A stretch of DNA of 64,000 nucleotides, from assembly GCA_023375785.1 (NCBI GenBank), contig SZWC01001571.1, positions 175,760 to 239,759 of the forward strand. Direction: 5' to 3'. Below, piece by piece: positions 47,151 to 58,689 of the stretch (the stretch's first letter is position 1; each line of letters begins with the position of its first letter). Below the pieces are notes generated by a model, which was given only the letters and a program-made list of their open reading frames with translations, was not told the DNA's origin and ran no database searches. Both the position numbers and the translations under genes were made by a program. Origin of the DNA: Penium margaritaceum. Its lineage: Eukaryota > Streptophyta > Zygnematophyceae > Desmidiales > Peniaceae.

Positions 47151-48650
47151 ATGTTGTGTGACAAAGATGCCGTCATAGCTGACCTGCAGCGGCAGCTCAA
47201 CCGAGCTCTTGAGGCCTAGCGTGAAGCTGAGGCTCGCCTCAAGCTTGCTGAGGACAATCGCACAGCATTTGGTGACAAAGTTGTTGCCCTTGTGCTTAAG
47301 CGTCTGCCTACCGCCTTTGCTGTCTCGCTTATGTGCTGCTAACACCTGCTCTGGTGCCCCCTCTTCCACATCTTCTTCTGCTCAGACCTCTGCTGCCAAT
47401 GCCTCTGCTGTCACAGCACCCCGCCAGCATGAATTCTTCTTTCAGTCCCCAGTGCTCACCTCAAGCCTTCCCTGCTCCTCCTGGGAGGTGCACTTCAGCT
47501 CTTGGGCTCAAGGGGAACGGCTTTGGGAGTATTACTCCTCCTCTGACCCTTCCTCTTCCTTAATCCCCGTCCCTGTTGAAGCTACCCGCGTAGTCTGTGC
47601 TCTCATTGCCGCGGCGCCTAAGCACCTGGTTTATGACGTCATCAAATTCAACTCTGACCCCTCGGCCGGGTGCCCTGCAGATGCACTTGGTGCCTATTCC
47701 ATGCTTTGCCGCCGCACCACATTCACCGGTCAGGCCACTCACAGTCCTTTGACAGTCCAGTTTGACACTCTCCTCGTGCGCGCCGGTGACTCCACTGATG
47801 CCTATTGGGCACGCGGTCTAAAACTCCTTCGTGAGCTAGGGGATGCAGCCCAAGGAATATTGTTCGGCTGTCCTCACCATGGTCAACGAGCTCATTCCTG
47901 AGCTCTCTGACCTCTCCCGAACGTCATCCCTACTAAGCTGCAGTGCCTTGCCTCACAGCCTGTCCCACCAAAGTCTCCTCCCGGTGTCGGTGCTCTTTGG
48001 GACTTCGCTGCCGATCGCCTTGCTGCCTGGTGGGCCAGTCTATAGAACCGCCGGCTGCACCGCTCCTCCGCCACTGGCGTCGCTGCACTCACCACCACCT
48101 CGTCACCCTCCTCGACCTCGAAGTCCTCTTCCTCCTCCTTCTCCTCAGTAGCCTCCACTGCGTCGGCCCTAGCTGCCCAAGGACGTGGTTGGGGTAGGGG
48201 TCGTGGCAGGGGCAGGGACAAGGAGAAGCCCCCTGCCAACCCTACTTGTGTTCCTGGCGCTATGGTCTGCTGGAACTACGGGTCCGACAAGCACTCCGCC
48301 CGGTTTGCCCAGCTCCCCCGGATGGCCTGCGCCTTGCTCGTGCCGTGCGCGCTCATTGGACTCGCACCTCCGGTGCCTTCACGACGTCCAGCTCTGGTTC
48401 CAGTTTTGTCTCCTCCTCTGCCTCCACTTCCACCTCCTCCACTCGGGCTTACTCCACCACCGGCGTTCCTCCTCCTGCACCTCCGGTCCCGTACCCGTGG
48501 GGCTTGCCGCCACCCTATGGTGCACCAGCCTACGTCGGCCCTCCCTCCTCTGGCTACATAGCTCCGTCGTGGTTTCCTCCATTCTCGAGGGGGGTCTACC
48601 GCGTCTCCTACCCCTTTGGTCATTGGCGATGGCGAGCGGTAGCTGGAGCA
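47150..48650 (+). pseudogene. D gag region
   Basis: The gag start reads MLCDKDAVIADLQRQLNRALEA. Further on: VRALI-like APKHLVYDVIKFNSDPSAG, FDTLLVRAGDSTDAYWARGL, then a Gly/Arg-rich stretch and a zinc-knuckle-like CWNYGSDKHSARF (about 48267-48305). A Pro/Gly/Tyr-rich tail follows. Broken. Confidence 0.82.
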
Positions 48651-48849
48651 GTCTCTTCTGCAGCTCATACGCCTTTGCGATGAGGGAGGTGAGATTAGTG
48701 CGTCTTTGGCCAGAGGTCCAACTTGTCAGAATGATGTTGTGCTTTGTGGGGACCCCTCGATCATGTGCTTGGATCCGGTTGCGTCTCTGTTCCTTGGGCC
48801 GAGCACTGGCAGCTTGTTGGACTACCACGCTCTCTTGCTGCCTGTGATC

Positions 48850-49280
48850 CATCCTCCCTCTCTACGTTCCCTGTTGGTACCGTGACAACATGTGGTGTCC
48901 TTGGCCCTGTCCGTGAGTTGGGTGGCTTTAGGTTCTAGATTCCAGGACCATCCATCACATGCCATATGTTTGTTCGTCGTTCGTCTCGTTGGGCCCGGCT
49001 GGTACTGATCTCTTTGTGCGTACTGGGTCTTGTCAGCTTCTCCCTGTTCAGGGCATTGGTGTTGTTTGTTTTGTTGGCCCCAATGGTGTCTTGTTCTTGC
49101 CTGACGTGCTCTATGTTCCCTCGTTGGAACTCATTCTGCTGTCGGTGTCGTCCCTAGATGATCAAGGCATGGACTTCTCTGCTAGTCGCAAGGTTGGTAC
49201 TGTCTGTCATTGTTTGTCTAGCCGTGTTGTCTTCCCTGGCCTTAAGTGCGACAAACTCTATTGTGTGCCCCTGCTTGCCC
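48850..49280 (+). pseudogene. D protease and spacer
   Basis: GTDLFVRTGSCQLLPVQGIGV and GPNGVLFLPDVLYVPSLELILLSVSSLDDQGMD match the copia protease C-terminal half and the equivalent part of E. Broken. Confidence 0.85.
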
Positions 49281-49299
49281 CGAACCCCGCTAACGGTTC

Positions 49300-50260
49300 T
49301 GCACTTGCTCATGTTGCACCATCTCTCTCCCCTGAGCATGTCCACTTGTTGCATTGTCGCCTTGCTCATGTCCACACTGATGCCATCGCCTGCATGCTCC
49401 GCCTTCATCCTGCTCTTGGATTGTCACCTTCTTCCTTCCCTTCTCCTTGTCCCACCTCCTGTCTTGACTGTGCCCGGGATACAATGCACCGTACCCCGTC
49501 CTCTGACTCTGAGTCTTGTTCCTCTCACCCCCTTGACCGTGTGCATGCGGATGACAAGGATCCCCTACCCCATGATCTGCTAGGGGATGTGGGGTGTTAT
49601 TTCCTTTGCCTCACAGATGAATTCTCCTGTTTTCCTTGGGTCTTCTCTCTTCGCCAGAAGAGCGACGTCAGTTATTTCATAGCGACTAGGCTTGTCCAGG
49701 CTGAGTGTGCCTGTTAGCGGTCCTTGCGTGTTTTTTGCAATGACCGTGGCGGTGATGTCCTTGGGCCCACCGTCCGTTTCGTTGAGTCTAAGGGGGTGGA
49801 AACATCGGCTCCGTATACACCCCAGCAAAACGATATCTTCGAGCACTAGAATCACACTCTTGCTGATGGTGTTTGTACCCTACTGTCCAATTCCTGTCTC
49901 CCGTCGTTGTTCACCTTTGAGGCGATGTGTTACATGACTTGAGTCTGGAATCGTGTCCCCCATGGACCTCTTCTTCACACTGTCACGCCCTTCGAGCGTT
50001 GGTCTGGCACCCGTGCCGACCTTAGTTTGTCTCGTGTCTGGGGGAGCATAGCCGTTGTGTGGTTGCCCAATGATCTTTGTGACGGCAAGCTTGCCCAACG
50101 TGGCCATCTTTGTCCTTTCTTGGGCATCTCTTCCCAGTCGAAGGCCTGGCGGTTTTGGGACCCCGTGCGTCAGCGCGTCGTTGAGTCCCGTGACGCCTTG
50201 TTCTTCGAGTTGGTCTTTCTTCACGACCTTGCTTGCCTCCCTCCTGCTGACTCCCTTTGC
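49300..50260 (+). pseudogene. D integrase region
   Basis: EHVHLLHCRLAHVHTDAIACML...CPTSCLDCARDTMH (zinc site), then the core with LTDEFSCFPWVFSLRQK and FCNDRGGDVLG, and the C-terminal GISSQSKAWRFWDPVRQ and VESRDALFFE. Broken. Confidence 0.92.
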
Positions 50261-50900
50261 CCACTCTCTCGGCTGGAGGGGGAAGTCGGTCCTGGTTTGG
50301 GTTCTCCAGGCACTGCGGTTGCTCCTCTACAACCCACACCCTCGGACCCAGCTCCGTCGTCAAGGTCGCCTTCCACGCCGGTCTCCCTTCCCCAAGCATC
50401 ATCAAGTTCATCCAGTACACCGGCGTCCCTTGTCATGTCTTCGTCCGCTCCTATGTCTATGTCCCCAATCCATAAGGCCTCCGCTCCGGCCAGCCCGGCG
50501 GACCCTGCTTCGTTATCCGCACCTATCACATACTCGCCCATGTCAGAGGAGCCCACCGACCCTGCGCTTGTCTCCCCTTTTTTCCGCGGCGGGTGTCTTC
50601 GCACCCTGCCACACCGCACCAGTACAGCCTCCACATCCTCCACTCGTCCACCTCCAACACACAACACCCAGTCCCCTGTTGTACCCACAGGTCTGGATGC
50701 GCTTGGCTTAGCCACTGGATTCGTGCACCCCAGCTCAGCCCTAGGCTATGCATTACTCACTACAGAGCATGCCCGGGCTTTGGCCGCTGCTCCTCAGGGC
50801 AGCATTGCAGATTGTAACGCCGCGTCTCGTGTCGCCCCTCCTGCATCTGAGCCCACGACGGCTCGGCAGGCTCGCATGACCCCTGATGCTCAGCACTGGG
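50260..50900 (+). pseudogene. D integrase-RT linker (Ser/Pro-rich)
   Basis: Ser/Pro/Ala-rich open stretch without the periodic repeat found at the same place in E, then LDALGLATGFVHPSSALGYALL, a phrase also found in E and B just before RT. Confidence 0.75.
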
Positions 50901-51600
50901 TGCCGCCATGCGAGGCGAGCTTAAGACTCTGGATGACCACGCTGTCTACAAGTTGGTAGATCTCACACCAGGACGCAAGGCCATTGATGCCCGATGGGTG
51001 TTTCGCCAAAAGTACAGGCCCGATGGCACGTTGGACAAGTATAAGGCTCGTCTTACCGCAAAGGGCTTCTCACAAGACCCTAGCATTGACTTCAATGAGA
51101 CCTTTGCACCAGTCGGGCACTACACCACAACACGAGCGCTGCTGAGTCTTGTTGCCTAGTATGATTGGGAACTGGAGCAGATGGATTTGAACGCTTTCCT
51201 ACATGGACTGCTGGATGAGGAGATCAACATGGTCTAGCCCCTGGGCTTCTTTGATGGCACCAACAGGGGCTGGCACTTGTGGAAGGCCCTCTATGGCCTC
51301 AAGAAGTCACCTCGGTACTAGAACTAGGAGATCACGTCAACCCTGGAGAAGGGTGGGTACAACCGTAGCACGGTAGACCCATCTCTCTTCGTCACCACTG
51401 GCTCAGCTCCTTTCGTCCCCATCCTTGTCTATGTCGACAACTTGCTGCTTGCGTCACCCAACCAGGAGTATGTCAGAGCAGCCAAGTCACTACTGCAGTA
51501 GACGTACAAGATGAAGGACCTTGGGCTAGCCCGCATCTTCCTTGGGATGGAGCTCGAGCGCGACCACTCTCGGCTCATGCTCCATGTCCACCAAACAGCG
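50900..51600 (+). pseudogene. D reverse transcriptase region
   Basis: KLVDLTPGRKAIDARWVFRQ, DKYKARLTAKGFSQDPSIDF, ETFAPVGHYTTTRALLSL, YGLKKSPR, and VYVDNLLLASP in the catalytic region, then MKDLGLARIFLGMELERD. Broken. Confidence 0.93.
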
Positions 51601-51739
51601 TACATTAGTACCCTTGGCGAGCACTTCGCTCCCTTCCTCACTGCAGTGCCCACAGCATCCACGTCCATGACCCCAGCTGGTTGGAGGCTCCTGAAGGCAG
51701 TGGACGTGTCAAAGCTAGGGGAGACGATTGATGTGACGA

Positions 51740-52460
51740 ACTAGTTGCGCGTGATTGGGTGTCTTATTTATCTTGCAACCACAACCAGAGCACATGTCGC
51801 CTTCGCTGTGAACTTTCTTGCACAGTTCTCCCAGTGCCTATCTGCGCGAAATATGGAGGCATCTCTGCGTGTTGTGCTATACGTAGTGTCCACTGCTCGA
51901 ACAGGTCTCCGTTATTGGGCAAAGCCGTCTGTGGTGGTGGACGGCTACACTGAAAGCGACTGGGCTCACGATGCTAACGCCCGTAGTCAAACTGGCTACA
52001 TTTTCCTTGTTGGGGGGAGCGTTGTGTCGTGGAAAAGCTGCAAGCAGGGATGTGTGGCCCACAGTTCCAGTGAAGCCGAGTATGTTGCGTTGGGTGCAGG
52101 GACATGTGAGAGCAGCTGGTTATGTCGACTTTTACGGCAGTTGTGTGTACCCATACGTTGCATCACATTGCGCTGTGACAACCAGAGCACCAAGGCAATT
52201 GTGGAATATGATGGCATGTATCATACACACACAAAGCATATCAATGTTGAACATCATTTTGTGCATGTGCGTGTTGCCGTAGGTGATGTCCAGATCGTCC
52301 GGGTTGATACCCGACAGCAGAGAGTTGACTTCCTCACGAAGGCACACAGTAGCAATGTCTTTAAGACAGCAGTCCACGCTGTTGGTCTTCTTTGCACACG
52401 TGATGTTCCCTGCTCAGTTGTCTGTCTCATGCTCTTGTGTACAGTCCAGTGTGTGTCACG
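51740..52460 (+). pseudogene. D RNase H region
   Basis: TTTRAHVAFAVNFLAQFSQ, VDGYTESDWAHDANARSQTG, KQGCVAHSSSEAEYVALGA, CDNQSTKAIVEYDGMYHTHT, then VDFLTKAHSS: full-length copia RNase H landmarks, well preserved. Confidence 0.94.
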
Positions 52461-52522
52461 TCTCGTGACCGTTGTCCCTTGTGTGTGCGTCTACGTGTGT
52501 GTCGGCTGCAGGTCATGGGGAT

Positions 52523-53121
52523 TGTTGCTTTATGGAATGTGGTGACCTCTAGCCTCATTGCACAATCCACACCCACTGATGCAGGTGACTGAGCAAGAAG
52601 ACTTCCTTGAAGCAACGCCCTCATCGATGTTGGTAATCAACAGACCCAACGTGCAGTAGCCCGTGTCATCAGAACAATCGTGTGCCATGTTTAACATTGG
52701 TTGTGACAATGGTAGTTGGGTTCAGCCTGGGTCTTGCTCTTTCTGGTCGTGAATTGAGATATTAGAAAGTGAAATCACCTTGGGGGGGGGGGGGGGGGNN
52801 NNNNNNNNNNNNNNNNNNNNNNNNNNNNNNNNNNNNNNNNNNNNNNNNNNNNNNNNNNNNNNNNNNNNNNNNGGGGGGGGGGGGGGGGGGGGGGGTTGTA
52901 CACTCCTAGCACGGTGGGGGAGTGTCGCGAGCAAGATCGAGTTTGTCGCTTGCTTGCTCATCGGCTCCCACCCCGTCACCTAACCACACGGTGCCGTGTG
53001 ACTTGGTGACTTCATGGGTTTTCTAACTCCACGCAATCTGCGTCGTTCATGGCCATTTTCCTTTGCCCATGACATTTGTTGCTCCCACATGCCTTGCCCC
53101 TAGACTCCTTGCTGTTGCCTA
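52523..53121 (+). repeat. D 3' LTR with assembly gap
   Basis: Starts TGTTGCTTTATGG after the purine tract CATGGGGA. Contains 17 G, an N run and 23 G where the 5' LTR has seven G. Confidence 0.9.
52799..52872. other. Assembly gap (74 N) inside a G tract
   Basis: Ns flanked by G runs at 52782-52798 and 52873-52895. Confidence 0.99.
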
Positions 53122-53284
53122 GGCGCAACCGCAACCAAAGCTCTTGCATTGCTACAATCACATGACCAACACAACACTTTCTTTGTTGTCTTTCCACCTC
53201 GTCAAGAACTATCTGACAAATTTTGTTTCGTGCAGCATGCCCTCTCGCACGAACATCGCTGATGAGGTTCCTTCACTCAGCTTG
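53122..53284. other. Short spacer
   Basis: Nothing recognised. Confidence 0.5.
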
Positions 53285-54121
53285 AAATCCTACACACCAA
53301 GTTGGGGCAGCAGCGTTGTTGATGCAGCGTGCCGGCTTCCATACTCGTTGCTTAGTCTGTTGTCCCCTCAGTTTGCCACTCTAGAGTCCAAGCCTGAGTG
53401 CTCTGGGTTTGTTACTCAGAAATGCGCGTGCCATTGTTAGCGCCAGAAAGCAGCTGGAAAGTGGAAGTAATTGATTCGGATTGAAGAATGAGACACAATT
53501 GGAGACCCCTCCAAGAACTAGCCTCCCCCAGCTCTGTCGAGCTTGTTACTCAGTTCACCAGCCAATTAGAAAATAGCTCTATCTTCAGGCTGGCAGGTTT
53601 TCTCTGTGAGCCCTGCCAGGCGGCCAAGAGCCCAAAACCCGGGCGTCATCCGTTTTGCCTGAAAATTGGACTATACCATAATACCAACGCTACAAACGCA
53701 GTCGTACTGTCAGAATCAACTAGAGAAATAATATTGAGGAGTTCTGGCTGCCCAAACCTAGGCAGCGAATACATTAGTCCCTGGTGACACTAGTGTCACG
53801 CTAACATGAGATTTGGATCCTAAGCAGAGCAGGACGCTACAGACGCATTAGTACAATCAGATCCAGCACTAGACGCATGCAGACAGCATCCGCAGTGGCA
53901 GTGACCGTCGACGGCCCTACCGACGAGGCTTGCCGATGGAGCTGAGCACGTCAGCGGATGGAGGAGGCTCCAACAAACTGCGTCTAGTCCTCAGCATGCG
54001 TCGGCTCCACCGGACGACACTCAAGTAGCGTCGAGTCTCGCCGTCAGTCATCTGCACGCCGATGTACACAAGCTGGGAGGACACAACGGAGCACAATGAG
54101 AGATGTGAGTAAAAACCAACA
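53285..54121 (-). repeat. Reversed solo LTR of the E family
   Basis: The minus-strand sequence starts TGTTGGTTTTTACTC at about 54121 and follows the E LTR through the ACTGACGGCGAGACTCGACG block to GCAGCGTTGTTGATGC near 53300. It is more diverged than E's own LTR pair. No pol lies beside it, so it is a solo LTR or truncated copy. Confidence 0.85.
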
Positions 54122-54282
54122 CACTCATCTCACGCTCGACTTCAAGAAAGCTTGCCACGCGCTTGGTGGTGGTATGCAAGCTTATTGACTTCACCCCCAT
54201 GGAACCGATTTGTTTCTCATCCACACAATCCGGTGTGGACCATCAACATCACCTCACCTCGTCTATCGTCAATGCTGTAGTC

Positions 54283-55411
54283 TGTTGGTTTTTGTGCATC
54301 CCTCATTGTGCTCTGTTGTGTCCTCCCGGCTTGTGTACATCGGCGTGCAGATGACTGACGGCGAGACTCGACGCTTATGGAGCGTCATCCGGTGGAGCCG
54401 ACGCACGTGGAGGTCTACTCACAGTTCGCTGGAGCCTCCTCTCTCCGGCGACATGCTCAGCTCCATCGGCAGGCCTCGGCAGTCGTGCCGCCGGCGGTCA
54501 CCGCTACCGCAAAGTGCTGTCTGCATGCGTCCAGCGAGTCCCGTCGCGTCTGCGTCGTCATGCTCTGCCTAGGGTCCGTGTTGCGTGCTGCATGGTCCTG
54601 TTCGGCGTCACAGACCACCGTAGGCACTGCCTGGGTTCGGGCAGCCATAACTCTTCGCTACTATTTTTCTAGATGATTCTGACTGCACGAATGCGTTCGC
54701 AGCGTCAGTATTACGGTATGGTCCAGTTTTCAGGCAAAACGGACGACGCCCGGGTTTTGGGCTGTCGGGCGTCTGGCAGGGCTCACCGAGAAAACCCTGC
54801 CTGCCAGAAAATAGGTCCACAGCTATTTTCTGATTGGCTGGTTAGTTGAGTAACAACTTCTACACTAGTGGGGGGGGTTAGAGCTTGGAGGGGTCTCCCA
54901 TTGTTGTTTATTCTTCATTCCTAATCAGTTACTATCAGTTTTCAGCTGCTTTCTGGCGCTAACTCTGGCGCGCGCGTTTCTGAGTAACAAACCCAGAGCT
55001 TCCAGANGTCAGTATTACGGTATGGTCCAGTTTTCAGGCAAAACGGACGACGCCCGGGTTTTGGGCTGTCGGGCGTCTGGCAGGGCTCACCGAGAAAACC
55101 CTGCCTGCCAGAAAATAGGTCCACAGCTATTTTCTGATTGGCTGGTTAGTTGAGTAACAACTTCTACACTAGTGGGGGGGGTTAGAGCTTGGAGGGGTCT
55201 CCCATTGTTGTTTATTCTTCATTCCTAATCAGTTACTATCAGTTTTCAACTGCTTTCCGGTGCTAACTCTGGTGCGCGCGTTTCTGAGGCACAAACCCAG
55301 AGGTTCTAGACTTAGACTCTAGAGCAGCAGACTGAGGGGACAGCTGACTTAAGCAACGAGCGTGGAAGCCCGCACGCTGCATCGACAACGCTGCTGTCCC
55401 AACCTGCTACA
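54283..55411 (+). repeat. E 5' LTR (contains a joined duplicate)
   Basis: Starts TGTTGGTTTTTGTGC and ends GCTACA. 303 bases (54704-55006) are repeated at 55008-55310 on either side of a single N at 55007; the 3' LTR has this stretch once. Confidence 0.92.
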
Positions 55412-55425
55412 GAGACTTTCCTTTT

Positions 55426-55439
55426 TGGTATCAGAGCCA
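55426..55439 (+). promoter_or_regulatory. E primer binding site
   Basis: TGGTATCAGAGCCA, a perfect match to the plant initiator-Met primer site. Confidence 0.96.
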
Positions 55440-55520
55440 CAGCGTAGCAGCAGCAACAGAAGACTGGCGAACAGGTGCCAGACAACGTCGGCGGACCCCT
55501 ATACGCGCCAGTGCAGGGGA

Positions 55521-55628
55521 AATGCTACCGGATTTTTTCCGACAGCATTGACCCTCCTGGTGGCGGCGTCAGATTTTTTCCCACGGCCACTGGGCGAGGG
55601 GAAATGCTGCCAAAAGTTTTCGGCAGCA
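55521..55628 (+). other. E leader tandem stem-loops
   Basis: Two related hairpins about 80 bases apart. The first is AATGCT...AGCATT with an inner CGG/CCG (55521-55549). The second is TGCTGCC...GGCAGCA with an inner AAAA/TTTT (55605-55628). Both are preceded by GGGGAA and followed by TGAC. The second corresponds to the D stem at 47111-47134. Confidence 0.8.
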
Positions 55629-55739
55629 CTGACTCCCACACGTGACGCGAGGAGGTGAGCGGCAGGCGGCGTCTGACGTCTGTGGACGACGACGCAAGTG
55701 GCAACGTCACCCAAGTGCAGTGACTGGCACCACCAGCAG

Positions 55740-57200
55740 CAGCAGGCAGAAGCAGCAGCTTGCAGCAGCCCGCAGCAGTAGCAGCTCGCAACAGTAGCAG
55801 CAGCAGCAACGCGCAGCAGCAGCCCGCAGCAGCAGCCTGCAGCGGCAGCAAGCAGCAGCCCGCAGCGGCAGCAAGCAGCAGCCGCAGCACGCAGCAGCTA
55901 CAACAGCGTGCAGCAGCAGCAGCGGGCTGCAACAGCTGCTGTAGCGAGCTGCAGCAGCGGCCAGCTACAGAAGCAGCAGCAGCGAGCAGTAGCTGGCGGC
56001 TGCCAGCCGCGGCTGCTGCTGCTCGCTGCTCGTAAGGAGAAAGCAGCGAGCAGCAGCCCGTTGCTGCCAGCGAGCAGCAGCTCGCTGCTGCCAAGCGAGC
56101 AGCAGCCCGTTGCTCGCAAGAGACAGCGGGCTGCTGCCCGTTTTGACAAGAAAAAAAAAAAAACAAAAAAAGGCAACAAAAAAATTCCCCACCCTCGCAG
56201 CTCGCAGCAGCAGCTCGCAGCTGTAACAAGTAGCTACTGCAGCACGCAACAGCTGCAACAGCGCTCAGCAGCAGGAGCGAGCTGCAGCAGCCACAACAGC
56301 TGCTGCAGCTCGTAGCAACAACAGCTACAACTGCAACATCAGCAGCAACAGTAGCAGCAAATGCAACAACCGCAGTAGCAGCAGCAGCAATAGTAGTATC
56401 AACAGCAGCAGTAGCAGCAAACAGTTGCAGCAGTAGCAACAGCAGCAGTAGCAGCAGCAATAGCAGCAGCAGCTGCAGGAGGAGCAGCAGCAGCAGCAGC
56501 AGCAACAGCAACAGCAGCAGCAGCAGCGCCTGTAGCAGCATCAGCACCAACAGCAAGAGCGGTAGCCCCAACATCCACCGCTGCTGACGTCAGCACCCCT
56601 CTGCTGAGGTCACTGCTGATGTCACTACTGACGTCATCAACACACAAAAAAAGGAAGAGGGGGAAAAGGGGAAAGGGGAAAGGCCAAAGGGGTGGGTAGA
56701 CTCCCCACTGCCCCAATCTCCTGCTGACATCAGCAACACAAAGAAAAAAATAACAAGGGACGCTAAGACATGGCTGGTAGTCCCGGTGAGGAGGGGTCCT
56801 CCTCTGGTGGGGGGACCCCTACCCCTCCTTTCTTGCAATGATTGCTGCAGCAGCAGTAGTAGCAGCAGTAGCACCCGCTGCCGCTGTAGCAACAGCAGCC
56901 GCCGCCGCCGCAGGAGCAGCAGCTGCCGCCGTCGTAGCAGCAGGAGCAGCCGTCGCAGCCACGGCAACAACAGCTGTCGTCGCCGCACCAGCAGCAGCCC
57001 GATCAGCAGCAACAACAACCGCCGTCGCCTCAGCAGCAGCAGCCGCCGCCGTTGCAGCAGCAGCAGCCGCCGCCTCTACAGCAGCAGCCACCGCCGCTGC
57101 AGCAGCAGCAGCCGCCGCCCATACAGCAGCAGCCACCGCCGTTGCAGCAGCAACAGCCGCCGCCCCTACAGCAGCAACAGCAGCAGCAGCAGCAACCCAC
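55740..57200 (+). repeat. CAG-rich low-complexity block of E
   Basis: About 1.4 kb dominated by imperfect CAG/GCA/CGC triplets, interrupted by a non-repetitive island at about 56580-56840. Frames read poly-Gln, poly-Ala or poly-Ser on the plus strand and poly-Leu, poly-Cys or poly-Ala on the minus strand. It ends inside gag as a Gln/Pro-rich N-terminus. Confidence 0.92.
56583..56636. promoter_or_regulatory. Cluster of TGACGTCA-type motifs
   Basis: Perfect TGACGTCA octamers at 56585-56592 (in the 12-bp palindrome GCTGACGTCAGC) and 56629-56636, with one-off versions TGAGGTCA and TGATGTCA between, in a CTGCTGA-based repeat. TGACGTCA is a known bZIP (TGA/CREB-type) site. Use here is inference. 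Confidence 0.4.
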
Positions 57201-58340
57201 TGGTAACGTTGGCGGCAACCCTGACCCACTTGCTGCTCTTCAGCAACAACTCGCCGCCTTGACAGAGCAGCTTGCAGCGCTACAGCCAGTCGCCTCCCAA
57301 ACCGCCACCAGCACGTTGCCGTCGTTCATCCCTCCAGGGCACGCTAGCCCCGTTGTGTCCGCCGCCACGTACTACCTAGCATAGAAGTAGACTCAGCACC
57401 AATGGCAGACAGTGACCTCCGTCCTTGGCCCCACTCTGGGTGCCGGCCGTAGGTAGAAGGACTTTGAGACACCGCCGCCACCGCTTCAGGCCGGCAAGCA
57501 GATCCGGAGCTAGGAGCTTAGCTTCTGGATCTGGGCATAGGGTAAGGGTCTGTGGGCCTAGCACACCCTCCCTTATGACTCCACCCAGGCCGATCAGTTA
57601 TATGACGCAGGTCGTGCCGTCCGCGCCCTTGTACCAATCACCCCCCCAGCTTCCCGCCTTGCCCTGGAGCCCTTCCTCGGCGATTTCACCGCTGGCGACA
57701 TTCCAGACCCTGCAGCCGCATGGCACGTCCTCACCAGACCCCATCGCCTGTCCAACGATGCTGAGATCAGTCGTCTGCTCCGGGAGTTCAACTCCCTGTA
57801 CATGGGGGAGACCAAGACGGTCACTGCCTGCTAGCAGCAGGCTGAGGACATCCTCCTTTGACTCAGCAAATCTGCTCCGTCCCCTCTGTCCGCGCTCCTC
57901 ACCATCAAGCGCGGCGCCACTAGCGCATACGCTGACGTCTTCGTCCACTACCCTCAGGACGTACCCTCCACCATGGAGGCCCAGGGCACCCTCATGCCCT
58001 GGGCATATGAGCTCTTCCTCCACATGGAAGAAGCTCGCCAGGAGTCCCAGCTCCATCGCGCGGAGGCCCTTGCATCCCCTACCGTCGCTGCCCCTGCCGT
58101 TGCCTCCGTGGTCGTTGCCTCCCCCGTTGCAGCTACCCCATCGCCCTTGGGGAAGAAGAAGAAAAGCCGGAACAAGAAGGGCATGGGTCCATTGCAACAG
58201 CAGCAGCAGCAGTCATCGACCGGTTCCAGCGGTAGTGGCTCGGTCTGCCACAACTGTGGCCAGCCCGGGCACGGGTGATACACGTGCCCTCTCCCGACGG
58301 ACGAGGCCTGCATCATCGCCACCATGCAACACCAACGGGA
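57050..58340 (+). pseudogene. E gag region
   Basis: Gln/Pro-rich N-terminus, a coiled-coil-like LAALQQQLAALTEQLAAL, then the gag core (QLYDAGRAVRALVPITPP, LLREFNSLYMGETKTV, LTIKRGATSAYADVFVHYP, YELFLHMEEARQESQLHR), a Lys-rich basic patch and the zinc knuckle CHNCGQPGHG near 58243-58280. Broken. Confidence 0.9.
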
Positions 58341-58689
58341 GCGCCGCCTCGCCTCCGCCGCCGTCGCTGCTGCTGGTCCTACCACTCCGACCTCGTCCAG
58401 CACCTCTGCCACTCTGACAGCTCCGCCTGTCCTGCAGACACCCGCACCGCAGCAGTACTACCCGCAGCAGTACTACCCTCAGCCGTCGGCACCTCCGCTT
58501 CCTTCGTCGGCTCAGCCCTCCTACTACCCGAGCTCCGGTGCTGTCACTCCGTATTTCGTCTACACTCCAGGACCGTCATCCCAAGAGCGTCAGCTGGAGC
58601 AGTTCATCGCGCTCTAGCTTGGCCTCCCTCGCCCTCCTCCCCAGGGAAGTGCGAGTTGCGTCACCTCTTGCCCTTCGGCCCATCCCTGC

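Larger units (their letters stand above)
45056..53121 (+). mobile_element. D: Ty1/copia element, broken
   Basis: LTRs at 45056-45565 and 52523-53121 (the second with an assembly gap) enclose gag, protease, integrase, RT and RNase H in copia order. LTRs look about 89% alike by eye. Perhaps fifteen breaks. No target duplication is obvious. Confidence 0.94.

Noticed and set aside
46587-47369. 260-codon minus-strand frame in the D leader
   Set aside because: Antisense to a GCA-rich leader and the gag start of D; no recognisable domain.
53144-53440. 98-codon plus-strand frame
   Set aside because: Most of it lies within the reversed E-family LTR, so it is not a gene.
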